Shown here piece after piece: positions 1 to 12,389 of a stretch of 64,000 bases of DNA (the first letter of the stretch is position 1; each line of letters opens with the position of its first letter). Source of the DNA: Parasitella parasitica (Eukaryota > Mucoromycota > Mucoromycetes > Mucorales > Mucoraceae). A model generated the notes under the pieces. The model saw nothing but the letters and a program-made list of their open reading frames with translations, had not been told where the DNA came from and searched no databases. The stretch lies in assembly GCA_025201805.1 (NCBI GenBank), contig MU619250.1:212390-276389 (forward strand), in the 5' to 3' direction. Position numbers and translations under genes: made by a program.

Positions 1-451
1 GGAAGCGCACTGCCACAGTGGGATGTCCACAAGTGACAGACGTTGGGATTTTGGGCGATGCAGGCAAGATTATGGTGAGTGGACCTGGCCAATGTTGGCG
101 GATTACTGGTAGATAGACTTCGGGAACATGGCTATCGGGTAATATACTTTTCAGCATGTCGATTGAAGAGACATGGACAATCAGGGGATTATCCTGGGGT
201 CTGTTTTTGGCAGCAAAAATTTTGGATACGGCTTCTGCGTTCAATGCATTTGCCGCAAGACCATATACAGTTTCTGTTGGGATACCGATAGCTTCATTCT
301 TCCTCAGCCATTCTACAGCCTTGTCAATGGCTTCCTTATCCTCTTTGCTAGAGATAATGCTGGTGGCATTTTGCTCGGGAAACTCGGTGTTTGTAGCATT
401 TTGAAATGTAAAGTTGTTTGAGCTCACTGGATACACTTGCGTTTCAAACAT
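1..451 (-). CDS. SUA5: Threonylcarbamoyl-AMP synthase, SUA5/YrdC family (3' part outside window)
   Basis: Reading on the minus strand from ATG at 451, an uninterrupted frame of 150 codons runs off the window edge, so only the N-terminal part is present. After about 40 variable residues comes the YrdC nucleotide-binding core: a GIPTETVYGLAANA stretch, then KIFAAKNRPQDNPLIVHV, then WPGPLTIILP and a segment ending VAVRF. These are family hallmarks. Sua5 uses L-threonine, bicarbonate and ATP to make threonylcarbamoyl-AMP, the first step of t6A modification at position 37 of ANN-decoding tRNAs. I see no intron in the visible part. The N-terminal leader could be a weak mitochondrial presequence, but I cannot tell. 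Whether a C-terminal Sua5 domain follows is not visible, so a YrdC-only protein is possible. Confidence 0.88.
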   Translation of the reverse strand, partial: MFETQVYPVSSNNFTFQNATNTEFPEQNATSIISSKEDKEAIDKAVEWLRKNEAIGIPTETVYGLAANALNAEAVSKIFAAKNRPQDNPLIVHVSSIDMLKSILPDSHVPEVYLPVIRQHWPGPLTIILPASPKIPTSVTCGHPTVAVRF

Positions 452-1875
452 GGTGGAAAAATATGATCGTTGGAGACAAAGATGTATAGTTGAAGCAGTC
501 CGAAAGGGAAGCCGCATTTATCATATGTTGATAAAAAAAAAAAAAAAAAGAATGTGATCCTTTGCCTGTGAAGTTGTTACACTGGACTCTAAGCCACGAG
601 TAGTTTGTGTAAGTCTAATGAGCATATGTATGCTAGTGGTAAACAAAATACATTGATTCAACATAAATTGAATCAACTACAAATCTGTTGCTTCAAATAT
701 AATGTTCTTGGTTTGACCGAATGCTTCTTTGCACATCTCTTATGATATTTGTTATCATCCGTGATTCAAAGTAACATTTGGCATGACAACGTAGCACCCA
801 GTTATTTAGACAGTTTAATTTTACAACAGGAGCATGCTTAATTCATAACGGGCCTTAATATTTATCTTATCATTGAAAATACAGCATTTACAAGGATTGA
901 GTAGAAAAAAAAATTGAGTTCATACGGAGGAAGCGAGAGGGAAGGCAAGGCGCATAAGACGCAAGACCTGCCCATGAAAAACGATTAAATAAAGATGAAC
1001 AAGCTAATCAATCAAGCAAGATATGGAAGATCCCATTGCTATTAAAAATACTGATAAAATCACTGCGATAAAGATTAAGGCACATATGAAGAAGCTCTCA
1101 AATTTGATGCTTATGGCCATTTTGGATTCATGTTCGGTAGTAAACTCGATGGAACCATCAAATTAAAATTATTATGCTCAAATCAAGGAATAGTTGCAAA
1201 AGCTGAAATATTTAATAAGATAAAAAAGGGCTGCAAGGTAGTTAAATTGATTATGATCAATACGCCAATGAACTTCTATAGATGAGGTTATGGATTTCTA
1301 ATCTTTTACTCAAAAATTAACTACCAAGTTCAAAGCGTGGGACAACTCGAAAATCAAAAATGATATGGTGACAGTTGTATGGTGTACAACGAAAACACTT
1401 TTCAGCTAGTCATGTTATAGTATACCATTAACCGTGGAATGTTACAATGTGTAGATCAAACACAAGCATAAAAGAATGAGCACTTGCAACTTGTGAGCAG
1501 CCGACTTTTGTTCTCCTACTGTCGTACTTTTCTAATATTCAATATTGCCGTTTTTTGATCGCTCCAAGCATATTGAGATTTCGAAACAAACACATAAAAT
1601 AAATATGTTTTGGGGTTCATATGCTTTGTAACGAAAAGTACTGACTACGCTGCAACCATACGAACAGATATCTGTTTGGGATTGAAGGAACTTCTAAAAT
1701 CCTAAAATCAACTAGAAAATACAGAGGACAAATTTACATTGCTTCTCGGTAGATCTATTACCCTTTTAACCCTCCCCCCTCTTTTTACCGTGCCAGCAAG
1801 CGCAAAAGATGAACTTGAATTCTCGTGATTTTTCAAATAAAAAATTAGCTTTATCTATTCTCTTGAGCAAGACAA
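452..1875. other. Intergenic region between SUA5 and ERV46
   Basis: AT-rich spacer between divergent genes. It holds a 17-A run near 533-549 and no reading frame with recognisable protein similarity. It presumably contains both promoters. Nothing else is supported. Confidence 0.6.
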
Positions 1876-3417
1876 ATGCTATCCAACTCGTTTCTTAAAC
1901 GTTTTCGAAAGCTCGATGCTTATGCAAAGACTTTGGACGATTTTCGAGTTCGAACAGCAACTGGTGGAACAGGTAAGTTTCCGTTTTTTTTCAAGCATAT
2001 TTATTCAGTATCGCTCAACAGTAATGTTCTCGTAGTTACTTTATTGAGTGCTTTCACTATTGCTGTACTCATTCTGTTTGAAGTCATTCGATATATGACT
2101 CCAATTATGCAATCCGAAATTATTGTTGATGGTGGAATCATGGTATATGGAATTTTATGAATGGCGAATTCATGCTAAATCCTTTATTTGTTGCAGGAAA
2201 AGTTGCCTATTACCTTTGATGTTACGTTTCCACATGTCCCTTGCTATAGTAAGTTTTTAATTTCGCTACTTTATACCGGATTAGATGTCTTACAGTGTTT
2301 ATTTAGTGTTAAGTTTAGATGTCATGGATGAAAGTGGAGAGCATATTAGCGAATACGATCACGATGTATATAAAGAGAGACTGGATGCAAGTGGAAAGAC
2401 AATCTTGAAAGAGAAATCCGAAGGTATTGTATTGCTACTTTGAAACGTCGTAGCCAAATCGAATAAGTACTAAGTAATTTACAAATAAAGATCTTCGTAA
2501 CAAAGCAGCCAAAATGGCCATGGAAAATAATGGGGCTGTGCCTGACGATTACTGTGGACCTTGCTATGGAGCCAACATCGACGGCGTTGCCAACCCTTGT
2601 TGCAATACCTGCGAGGAAGTGCAACGTGCTTATACCGATATGGGCTGGAGTTCCGATTCAGATAGTTTTGAACAGGTAATTTGCTAGTGTGGTGTAGCCG
2701 CCTGTTATGTGTGTTTGACTATTGTGGTAGTGTGTTAGGGAAGGATGGAAAGAGAAAACCACAGTACAATCTCGCGAGGGCTGTCGCATGCATGGCAAGC
2801 TATCTGTCAACAAATTGCGTGGCAATTTCCACTTTTCTGCTGGCCGAGCATTCAGCCAAGGAGGAAGTCATATCCACGATATGTCTTCGTTTTTACACAA
2901 CGAATTCAACCAGAACTTTATGCACGAAATTCATCATTTGCAATTTGGATCTCATGAGTACAATACGCACAAACAAAAGCGTACCAAATCAAGTGTTCTT
3001 ATTAACCCACTAGACAATACAAAATGGGGCAATATGCAAGGTATGCGAAGAGAGCGAGAAAACAAAGACTCTTGGAGGAACTAACTAATTAGAAAAAAAG
3101 CTGCCATGATGTATCAGTACTTTTTAAAGATTGTGCCTACTGAATTCGACTTTATTAGCGGTAAACAAACCCGAACATTCCAGTATTCTGTCAGTAAACA
3201 AGATCAAATCGTGCATTATGGCGGTGGATTGCCGGGCGTGTTTTTTATGCTCGATCATTCACCGATGCGCATTATATACTCTGAATCAAGGCCTACGTTT
3301 GGCAGCTTTTTGACCAGCATTTGTGGCATCATTGGTGGTGTGTTCAGCGTAGCAAGCATTATTGATAGTATCCTCTACAGAGCTGAAAAAATCTCCAAAC
3401 AAAGAAAGGAAATGTAA
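1876..3417 (+). CDS. ERV46: ER-Golgi cargo receptor, ERV46/ERGIC3 family
   Basis: Seven exons: 1876-1972, 2036-2142, 2197-2248, 2307-2423, 2491-2675, 2731-3040, 3101-3417. Joined they give 394 aa, the usual family length. The start FLKRFRKLDAYAKTLDDFRVRT is the conserved cytosolic N-terminus, followed by a first membrane helix (about residues 33-55). The lumenal domain carries the CCNTC cluster and the REGCR motif, and a second helix lies near the C-terminus before a short KQRKEM tail. Erv46 works with Erv41 in COPII vesicles and retrieves HDEL-lacking ER residents. Intron branch sites are visible, for example TACTAAG at 2468. The last intron must end at 3100, because the AG at 3092 would bring in a stop. 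The short lysine-containing tail may act in COPI retrieval, but it is not a perfect KKXX. Confidence is high. Confidence 0.93.
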
Positions 3418-3885
3418 ATAATACTCCCCTAATTTATGTCTACTTTGTGTAACTGATATTGGCGAATTCACCCGCTTTTTCGGAGCGACCCTCCACGCTC
3501 AGGTTTTACTAATACGTATTAAAATGTGTTTTGTTGGCAAAGATCAATTCAAGTCTATTTCTCTGGTTACGATGAGCAAAGAAAAAAAAAAGGGCGGAGG
3601 CTTCTTAATGTACATAAGAAAGGCATTGAATGTTCAAAGTGTTAGTTTTTTGATGCAAACTTCATGTGGATTGGCACGTATGTTAAATGCAGAGCGTGTT
3701 TTGTAGTATAATGCAATTTAGTGTGCATAGCAGTAAAAATTTAGATCCTTTACTCCATGATTCTCGGACGAAAACGCTATGACATTTCCTTCACGACATG
3801 TGAACTTGTAAAACATATAAAGCAATCATTTGCATCTTTTCTTCTTCTTCACAACTCTTTTGTTTTCCATTTAAACATCCCAATT
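3418..3885. promoter_or_regulatory. Enolase promoter region with TATA box and CT-rich leader
   Basis: A TATAAA lies at 3816-3821, 65-70 bases before the enolase ATG at 3886. It is followed by a CT-rich leader (about 3834-3866), a layout typical of highly expressed fungal genes. The short frame at 3524-3706 shows no similarity I recognise and is not called. Confidence 0.6.
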
Positions 3886-5327
3886 ATGACTATTACTCGT
3901 GTACACGCTCGCCAAATCTTCGATTCGCGAGGTAATCCCACCGTCGAAGTCGAAGTCTTCACTGCTAAAGGCGTATACCGTGCTGATGTGCCTTCTGGTG
4001 CTTCAACTGGCATCCACGAAGCCCTTGAACTCCGCGACAAAAGCAAGGCTGGATATATGGGAAAGGGTATGTATGCGTTTGTTCATTACAAAAATAAATT
4101 CAGACTAATATTATATTATACATTGTGTAGGTGTTCTTGAAGCCGTTAACAACGTAGTCGATATCATTGGCCCTGCTCTTGTTAAATCGGGTCTCAATGT
4201 CGCTGACCAAAAAGCCATTGACAAATTCCTCTTGGAACTTGATGGCACCGCCAACAAGAGCAAATTTGGTGCAAATGCTCTTTTGGGTATCTCCCTCGCT
4301 GTTGCTAAGGCTGGCGCTGGCGAAAAAAATGTTCCCCTTTACGTCCATTTTGCTGATTTGGCCGGTTCTAAGCGACCTTTTGTTCTGCCTGTTCCATCTT
4401 TTAACGTCATTAACGGTGGTGAACATGCTGGCAACAAATTGGCCATGCAAGAATTTATGATCATGCCCACTGGTGCCAAATCCTTTGCTGAAGCCATGAA
4501 AATTGGTACCGAAGTCTATCACCACTTGAAGAATGTCATCAAAGAAAAGTATGGTCAAGATGCGACTAACGTCGGCGATGAAGGTGGATTCGCTCCTAAT
4601 ATCCAGGACAGTGGCGAAGGCCTTGATTTGCTTGTTGCAGCTATCGAAAAGGCTGGCTACACTGGTAAAGTTAAAATTGCTATGGATTGTGCCGCAAGCG
4701 AGTTTTATATTGATGGAAAATATGATTTGGATTTCAAGAATCCCAATGCTAATCCTGAAGAACGTGTTACTGGTCAACAACTCGCTGAACTCTACAAGAC
4801 TTTTGCTGAAAAGTACCCTAGTAAGTTATTTACATCACTATGGATGCGAAAACTACTTGTATTGACGTAATCATGTTATACAAGTTGTTTCTATTGAAGA
4901 TGCTTTTGATCAAGACGACTGGGAAAACTGGGCTCATCTGTTGGAAAGCTCAAAGTTCCAATTAGTAGGCGATGATTTAACTGTTACTAATCCTAAGCGT
5001 ATTGCCATGGCTGTTGAGAAAAAGGCTTGTAACGCTCTATTGTTGAAGGTCAACCAAATTGGTACCATTACCGAATCTATTCAAGCTGCCCTTGACTCTC
5101 AAGCTGCTGGTTGGGGTGTTATGGTTTCTCATAGATCTGGTGAAACCGAAGATCACACTATTGCTGACCTTGTTGTTGGTCTCCGTACTGGTCAAATCAA
5201 GACTGGTGCTCCCTGCAGATCTGAACGTCTTTCCAAGTATAACCAACTTCTCCGCATCGAAGAAGAGCTCGGCGAGGGCAACTACATCTATGCTGGTGAA
5301 AACTTTCGTACTGCTCATCTATTATAA
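3886..5327 (+). CDS. ENO1: Enolase (2-phosphoglycerate dehydratase)
   Basis: Three exons (3886-4066, 4131-4820, 4885-5327) give 437 aa, the canonical length. Enolase converts 2-phosphoglycerate to phosphoenolpyruvate in glycolysis and gluconeogenesis as a cytosolic Mg-dependent homodimer. Visible hallmarks are [16 protein letters not shown] at the N-terminus, the SGASTG loop, [11 protein letters not shown], the metal ligands in [11 protein letters not shown] and GDDLTVTNP, the catalytic Lys in [13 protein letters not shown] (the enolase signature), and [16 protein letters not shown]. The start is fixed by the [16 protein letters not shown] alignment; an upstream in-frame ATG at 3757 lies before the TATA box and CT-rich leader and is not used. 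Codons favour C/T-ending forms, consistent with high expression. Antisense frames of up to 226 aa over this gene are shadows. Confidence 0.98.
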
Positions 5328-7116
5328 ATAAGTTCAAGCCACTAAAATATACTATCGTATTGTTGTGAACAGCGAAAAACAAATCTGCTTCTGAAAGAGA
5401 CATACTTGTGTAACCATAATGATGCAGGCGGATAGCTAAATCATCCAATGAAATACTACCCCTGAGCTGAGTACATATGTCAAATATTTCTATATTTAGA
5501 AATTATTGAAATTTAAATCATGTATCTAGCGTAACAAATTTAAAATTACTATTGACTACCTGTTACCGCAAGGATGTTTCCTTTGATAGAACGTTGATTC
5601 AAGTTTTTGTCTCAGAGTATTTAAAAAACTTTAAAGGAAGATGTACTTGAAAAGAATAGTGCCTGTTAAAAATATGCAACTTTACAACTCATCCTTGTAC
5701 CAGAGCCACGCACAGAGAACGTAAATGCGATAGTAATTTATAACCATTAAAGTCTTTATGGCTTCTGATAACCCTAAAAATTTTTTGTAGAAAATCAATT
5801 TTTACATATCAAAAGCTTGTATCTCTTTTCTCTCAGCAAATGATATTGCTACAGGTAAGGCAGGCTAATTTTTAACAATTTTTCATGAAGAGCAAGAAGC
5901 ACAATGTTGTTTACAAAGAGAGCAATGGCAAAAAAAAAAACATGTTGAGCTTAATGTGCCAAGGCACTTTTCAGAGTTTTTAAATAGCACTATTGTCAAA
6001 TATAAAATTGTGTATTATATCCTGCAAATTGGTAAAATAGCCATATGCGGTAATATACATGTGTGATTTCTAAAGTCGTCTCCAAATAATGACATAATCA
6101 CATTCAAATGCAAGTTTTATTTGATACATAACTTGTGAAACGTTCAGTTATTAGCCTGGACATCTACAAGAATTATACAATATGGTACTTGAATGCGCTA
6201 GATACAACAAGTTGCGAATTGGCAAGGATCGAAAAACCAGCTGGATTAGGAGTGCAAAAGTATTTAAAAAAATAGTATTGGCCTTCTACAATATACCGAT
6301 TACTTTTCAAGTATTTTTACAACAAGTATCGATAGTATTTGGGTTCCACAGCATTTTGTTGACATTTAACAAACAATATGAGCATTCGTGAATATTGAGC
6401 ACTGTGCATTATTTCCTAGCTGCCTTCAGGTTCGATTCCATAGAAACACGATCATTGGTTATTATATCTGAACCTCGGGATAGACAAAGCCAAGTGCTGT
6501 CCAAGTGTTGTAACAAAATCCACAAAAGTCATTTGCAAACAGATAACTATGGGCTTGGAAATAAATACACGCCACCGTTGAAAACACTTGCTCTAGATTT
6601 AGCGTTGATACATATATAGCACATTCAAGATCGAAGCAATGTGACGTTATTGCGAATTAGGAATAGATGGAGGGCTTCACAATGTGAGTAGCATATACAC
6701 ATATTAAAAGGACATCTAGCAAGGATACAAATCAGCATCTATCTGCACATGGAAGAAAAGCCAAACGGGTAATACCTTGTAGCCCCTTTTTATACAAATG
6801 GCATCACGATTTGTGTGATACAGATTAATTTGCATACAATCAATCAAATGCTGTCTTTGATATGCATATGGTAGATTGGCAAATGTAGTTGAAACTCGAG
6901 TCACATCAACTGCACAATTACTTTTACTAATAAGCTTGTCGTTTCCTTACATCTTTCTTCTGTTCATCTTCTTTTATAATAGAACACAAGGGATTTACAG
7001 ATCAGCCTTTCATTCTTTATTCTTTTCGCATTTGATACATACTCATAGTTCCTGCATCGAAGATACGATTCACTATTTTGGTTACCTTGTAGAAAAGCAC
7101 CAAGCAGATTACCGCA
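5328..7116. other. Intergenic region between enolase and the Zn2Cys6 gene
   Basis: About 1.8 kb of AT-rich DNA. The short frames (for example 6182-6391 and 6395-6619) have no recognisable motifs and look random. The 3' part must contain the promoter of the regulator that starts at 7117. Confidence 0.6.
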
Positions 7117-10100
7117 ATGAGCTCAAAACAGAACGCTGCTGGAGCACCAGTTTCGAAAAAGATTAGAATGACCATGGCCTGTGAGCGTTGCAGGTAATAA
7201 GTGATTGCAGTATCTCGGATACAGAACTAATTCGTCCGCTCTTTGCTGTATAATTATAAAACAAATAGATCAAAGAAAGGTTAGTAGAAACCGTACCGTT
7301 TAGTGCTCTTCGTTAACGTTATACGTACTATAAATAGTGAAATGTGATTTTGCTCATCCTCAATGTGCAAGATGCCAACAAGCAAAAGGTATATATAATG
7401 CACAGGAAAACATCTGTATATGGTCTCTGGACAAAAAGCCAACCATCTTTTATAGCGGAATGCTCTTACGATGGAAGTGCTACACAAGTAGATCTATTCA
7501 ATCTTGTAAAGCTAAACGAAACAGTGGATATTTTGCAGAAAAGAGTTCAGTCCATAGAATCTGATATAAAGGATGTTTGCAGCAATACACAATACGTAGC
7601 GAATGAAGTTCGAATGACTCGAGCTGCTGGTGGGAACCAATTCTCAGAAAAAAGCACAGGCGCTGATACAAATGAACAACAGCAGCAAAGAGATTATACT
7701 GCTAGTCCGACTAACAGCATCTCTAGAAGCCCCCGCATGAATAGCATGAATAGTCTTCTGGCAACATCGAATGCGCAATGGTCTTTATCACTGACACCAA
7801 AAGGGCTTCGAATCGATACAAACATCATTTCGCTGCATGACCTATACGACATTCTACTATCCGGTGTGTCACAATTTGATCTATCCAATGGAGCATGCAT
7901 GCATGAACTTAGCAACAACACTGCCAATTCATCCCCACAATCTTCGAGCTCAACCTCTCACAATTCTCCGGAAAGTCCGCGACCAGAAACTGCTACTGTG
8001 TTGCGAAAAAAGCCGCTCTGGAGAACCCGACTCAAGACTTTTCCTTTGTATAGCAGCTGGGAACCTCAAGGGAAAAAGAACAGCAGCAGTCGCAATTTGG
8101 ACGGTTCGCTAAAATCAGGCCATAAAAGGAGCAACAGTGCAATACTGTCCCTCTCATCCTCAGCCTCGGCCTCGGCCTCGTCACTCCCCGAACCTATACC
8201 TAAGGAGACACTACACCGCATGATATCTATATATTGCGAGTGCTTTCTATGTCTTCCTTGTCCTGAATTGCAGCAATCTATTTTGAAAAGATTCGAGCAT
8301 GGAACGCTCGATCCTTTATTGGCCAACGCAGTATTTGCATGGACAGCTCGACATGCAGCCATCTACCACAGCCTGTTTCCCGGAAAAGACCCCAACCAGG
8401 TCGGCCAAAGTTTCTTTTTGAAGGCAAAATCACTCGTCAAGGATCGCTTCATGAAGACAAGCATAGACACCATGCATAGTTTACTGATCATGTATATTTA
8501 TGCCATTGGTATTCCAAGCGAACACAAGGCTGAGGTTGAATCGGAAGCATATATTTATCTTGGTTTGGCTATACGCATGTGCTTAGATCTCAAGATGAAC
8601 GCAGAGTCCAGCAGCCCCAACCCGTACGACAAGGAGAGGAACAGACGCTTTTTTTGGGTGCTTTATTTTCTAGAGACACTAGGATCAATTCATTCGGATA
8701 AACCTTTTGCATTGCCACCTCGAAATATGGTGACAGTTCGATTCCCCACATTAATGGAACACGAGAAATCAGACGAAGCGAGATATCGAGTAGAATTCAT
8801 GATCCAAAGATTCAAAATCACTCGCATCTATCGTAACATCATCTACAAAACAACCAAAGAAAAGCCGTTGCTATCCCAAATCTCTGCCATCGACAAGGAG
8901 CTCGAAAATTGGAAAGCTGCACTACCATCTTACTTGAAGTACGAGACAGGAGACATTCACAGGAAACGCTGGGATTCAACTTCATTCAGGGAACAAGCTT
9001 GTATCAAGCTGAACTTTGAATACAATTTTCAGTTATGCCAGTTGTACGGATTATTTTTTTCGAAATCTGGCACTGATGAGGATAATGGAGCAAATGAACA
9101 GCAGCAATCGGCTATTGAGGTACTGTCTAGGGAAATCTGCCTCAAAGCTGCAAATAACACGGTGGAATTACTCGAGTGCTGGACTCAGTTGAAGCAGCTC
9201 TGGTGTCACTTTTCTTTGGAGAATCTAATGATGACCACTATGACCTATGGAAATATCTTATCACAGGCCAATAGTGGCGAACGGGAGAATGCAACAAAGA
9301 ATTTGGAAAAAATAGCAAAAATATTGTTAAATTCACCTGTGCGACATCACAAATATGTACTTACATTGGTTGGCAAGATTAGCCTCATATTCAAGGAGAT
9401 TTTGAATGCTGACCTACGAATTGATGGCAAAGTTTTACCCAGTGAAATCCCATCCAAAGGCATAGGTAGTCCAAAGCAACAGGGTGAAGATGTAACAACA
9501 GTAACTGCAGCCCATCTCCCGGCTACCGAATCAACTTGTCCAACAAAGCAGCATCAGCAGCAACAACAGCAGCAACAGCAACTAGCGACTACGCTATTAC
9601 CACCAACATCTTCTATTCCGCCTAATATTAGGCATGGCCAACATACCAGAACTAATTCAACACCAATAGACTTGGCAGTATTAGATCAAGACATCCAACC
9701 TGTATCATTAACCAACCAATTTACTCTGACAAATTCAATATACAATATTTTTGATGTCGCATCTGCTTCATCTGTAAAATTCGACATGCACAAAGCAGAG
9801 TCGTTTTCTGAAGATATGCATTTTTCTGACTTTGTTTACACACCAACGCTATTAGACTATTCAGCTGCTGTCAACAGTGCAGGCATGTTGTCGAGTGTAG
9901 CAGCAAATAGCACCGGTGCTGTAGATTATAGCCAACAACAACGGCAACAAGGAAAAAAGCGGGATTATACAGCGACAGTGGCGGATGACAACTGCCATTC
10001 ACAGCAGCAGTATTCGCCATCTCAGCAACAACAGCTTCATTATGGATACAATGCTAATAACAGATCATCATCTACTTGTACAGCTAATAACAACAATTCA

Positions 10101-10373
10101 CCAACTCAACACAGCATATCTCCGCCTACTTGGCTGGAAATGGAGCATTCCTCCTCTTCCTCAAATACCAGTGCTACCTTACCACCGTCAAACAACCCCA
10201 CAGATCAACATCAGCAGTATATGCACATGAATCCCAATTTTAATGATAATAGACAGCGATATTCTACTTCTCAAGCAAATACAACGCCTTCTCAACAACA
10301 ACAACAACAACAACCATCAGCATCATCATCAATGAAAAATTATTACAATAATTGCAATAATTCTTACTATTAG
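7117..10373 (+). CDS. Zn2Cys6 transcription factor with fungal-specific regulatory domain
   Basis: Four exons (7117-7193, 7269-7279, 7338-7388, 7456-10373) encode 1018 aa. The three introns all fall inside the zinc cluster; exon 2 is only 11 nt. Joined, they give a perfect binuclear cluster: Cys22, 25, 32, 39, 42 and 49 (CX2CX6CX6CX2CX6C). A linker and a short heptad region (VDILQKRVQSIESDI) that could dimerise follow. The middle homology region (about residues 290-460) has the fungal_trans features of a KAKSLVKDRF helix, a YLGLAIRMCLDL helix, and RRFFWVLYFLET. The C-terminal third is rich in Gln, Asn and Ser (poly-Q near 9550 and 10290), typical of activation regions. It is a nuclear DNA-binding regulator; targets cannot be read from the sequence. 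The long frame starting at 7344 reads through introns and loses the zinc cluster, so it is not the true start. Confidence 0.9.
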
Positions 10374-11036
10374 ACCCTCGTGCTCTGCTTTCATAGGATA
10401 ATGTTTGGTGTATTTTTACATGGTTTTTTACCCTTTAATCAAATGCTGTAAAATCAGTCGCAGTGAGATATTTTTGCTGCCATCCTCTCAACTTGCGTCA
10501 AAAACAATAATAAAAACAACCAACATGTGTTGATTTGCATATAATGTAGATTTTCTACACCCGTATCTAGAACAAAAGCTAAAGCCTTTCTTCGGGTCAG
10601 TGTATTATGTGGTGCATTTTTGAGCCTCATGATAGAGACCTAGCAAAAATGTGCATCCGATTCTGTAAATGCGATTCAGAGCATTCAAGGCAATGCAAAT
10701 TTCTCAGGTAAACATTGTGAAAAAAGGCGCATGTTTATACAAACATACAAAGGATAGTGTATGCGTAATGAGGATCATCAAGTGATTGCTTTTGCTTACA
10801 TGCTCTTAGATGCGCAACACTTGAAAAAAAAATAGTTAACTTCTGTTTAATGAAAGAAACATCTCTATATAGAAAAGAATTGTTTTTTGTGTATATATAA
10901 TGAAAGAGAAAAAAAAAAGGGGGGGGGGAAGTAGGCTAAGAGATGCAAATAGAGAAAAATAATAATAAAAAAGTATGCAAAATAATCTGTATGAAGAGAG
11001 AATGTATATCAATAATAATAAAAAAACCGAGTCTGT
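10374..11036. other. Intergenic region between convergent genes
   Basis: This is 3'-flanking DNA of the Zn2Cys6 gene (+) and of glutamate 5-kinase (-). It includes an A9 G10 run near 10912-10928, a likely assembly-sensitive homopolymer. No gene is seen. Confidence 0.6.
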
Positions 11037-12389
11037 TTACAGTGAAATAGCCATATTGTCACGGTTGATAATGCAATTAGCGTCCTTGTATCCGAGGGAA
11101 TCGATAATATTGCTCTGCTTTGCAAGCATAATACGCATGATTTCAGCTGATGAGTAGTTGACAATACCCTTGGCGATGGTGATATTATCGACAAGGCCGT
11201 TGGCATCCTTGTGCTCCACAACCAAATTCACGGCTTGGTGCTCAACAAAGTTACCCTCTACTTTGGAAATGGAGTGTGCAAAGAGGTCGTTGTCGACTTG
11301 ACCATCGTGGATATCTTTGGTGATTGTACTTTCTACATAGACTGTGCCAGCTGTGTGCAATCCGTGTAAAATCCACCATTTACGGTCCATCAATGGCTGA
11401 GGTTTAGCGACAAAGCGGGTATGGAGAGGAATCTTCTTGGTGTCAGTGACAAGAGGATCAATGATAGGCATAATGTTTTCAGGTGTGGCGCCACGTGCAA
11501 TGACTGTAGTGACACCAGCTGCAGTGGCTAAATCAGCAGCTACCAATTTGGTGATCATGCCACCTGTACCAAGGGAAGAGCCAGGTGCACTGACCTTGAT
11601 TTGATGTTTCAATTGCTCAATGTCATCACAGACAAGAACGGGACGAGCGTCAGGGTTGCTTCTTGGGTTGTCGGTGTAGAGACAATCGACATCAGTCATA
11701 AGGAAGAGATAATCGGCTTTGACCATGCCGGCAGCAATGGCAGAGAGTGTGTCGTTGTCGCCAAACTTGATCTCCTTGACAGAGATGGAATCATTTTCAT
11801 TGATAATAGGCACAACGCCCATGTCTAAGAGTTCTTCTAAGCAGTTTACAGCATTCAGGTATTGAGAGCGCTATATTTAAAATGATATAACGTTAGTCCT
11901 TTTGCATGCGACAATGATAAAATGTTGGTTCTATATTTACGTCAGCCAAGTCATTGCGCGTCAACAGGATTTGAGCTACAGGCTGATTGAATTGACCAAA
12001 GAGGTCATCGTACATGCTCATCAAACGCCCTTGACCAACAGCAGCAATAGCCTTTTTAGAAAGAAAGGGTTTAGTTTATGCGTTTTTGTAAAACGAAAAT
12101 GTAAGGAACTTATGCTCACATGCTTTACCTGAATGGAAGCCAATTTCTTGGGTTTTTCAGACATGTTGAGTCTTCTCAAGCCAGTACCAACAGCAGCAGA
12201 GGTTACAAGGACAACCCGATGGCCTAATCTCTTGAGCTGAATGATAGTTTCAACAATTCTCGATAGGTTGCCCAACAACGGATAATGCGAGACTTCGTCA
12301 CAAATGGAAGAAGTGCCCACCTTGATAACCAAGGTCAATGAAGCTGTTGTAGGGCGGTGTGTGTTTTGAATATTACGGTAGACGACCAT
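11037..12389 (-). CDS. PRO1: Glutamate 5-kinase (proline biosynthesis), with PUA domain
   Basis: Three exons on the minus strand (12389-12129, 12051-11941, 11870-11037) give 401 aa. Glutamate 5-kinase phosphorylates L-glutamate to gamma-glutamyl phosphate, the committed, proline-inhibited step of proline synthesis, in the cytosol. The amino-acid kinase domain shows [11 protein letters not shown] (P-loop-like start), [63 protein letters not shown] text (read as [14 protein letters not shown]) and [18 protein letters not shown]-terminal PUA domain (about residues 285-390, [15 protein letters not shown] onward) is present, as in yeast Pro1 and bacterial ProB. There is no fused gamma-glutamyl phosphate reductase, so this is the fungal arrangement and not the animal/plant P5CS fusion. 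Confidence 0.95.

Noticed and set aside
4100..4780. 226-codon minus-strand frame inside enolase
   Set aside because: Antisense shadow of a highly expressed, codon-biased gene. The sense strand gives complete enolase with conserved motifs.
7344..7455. ATG at 7344 as the start of the transcription factor
   Set aside because: It reads through intron and in the wrong frame across the zinc cluster. Spliced exons from 7117 give all six cysteines.
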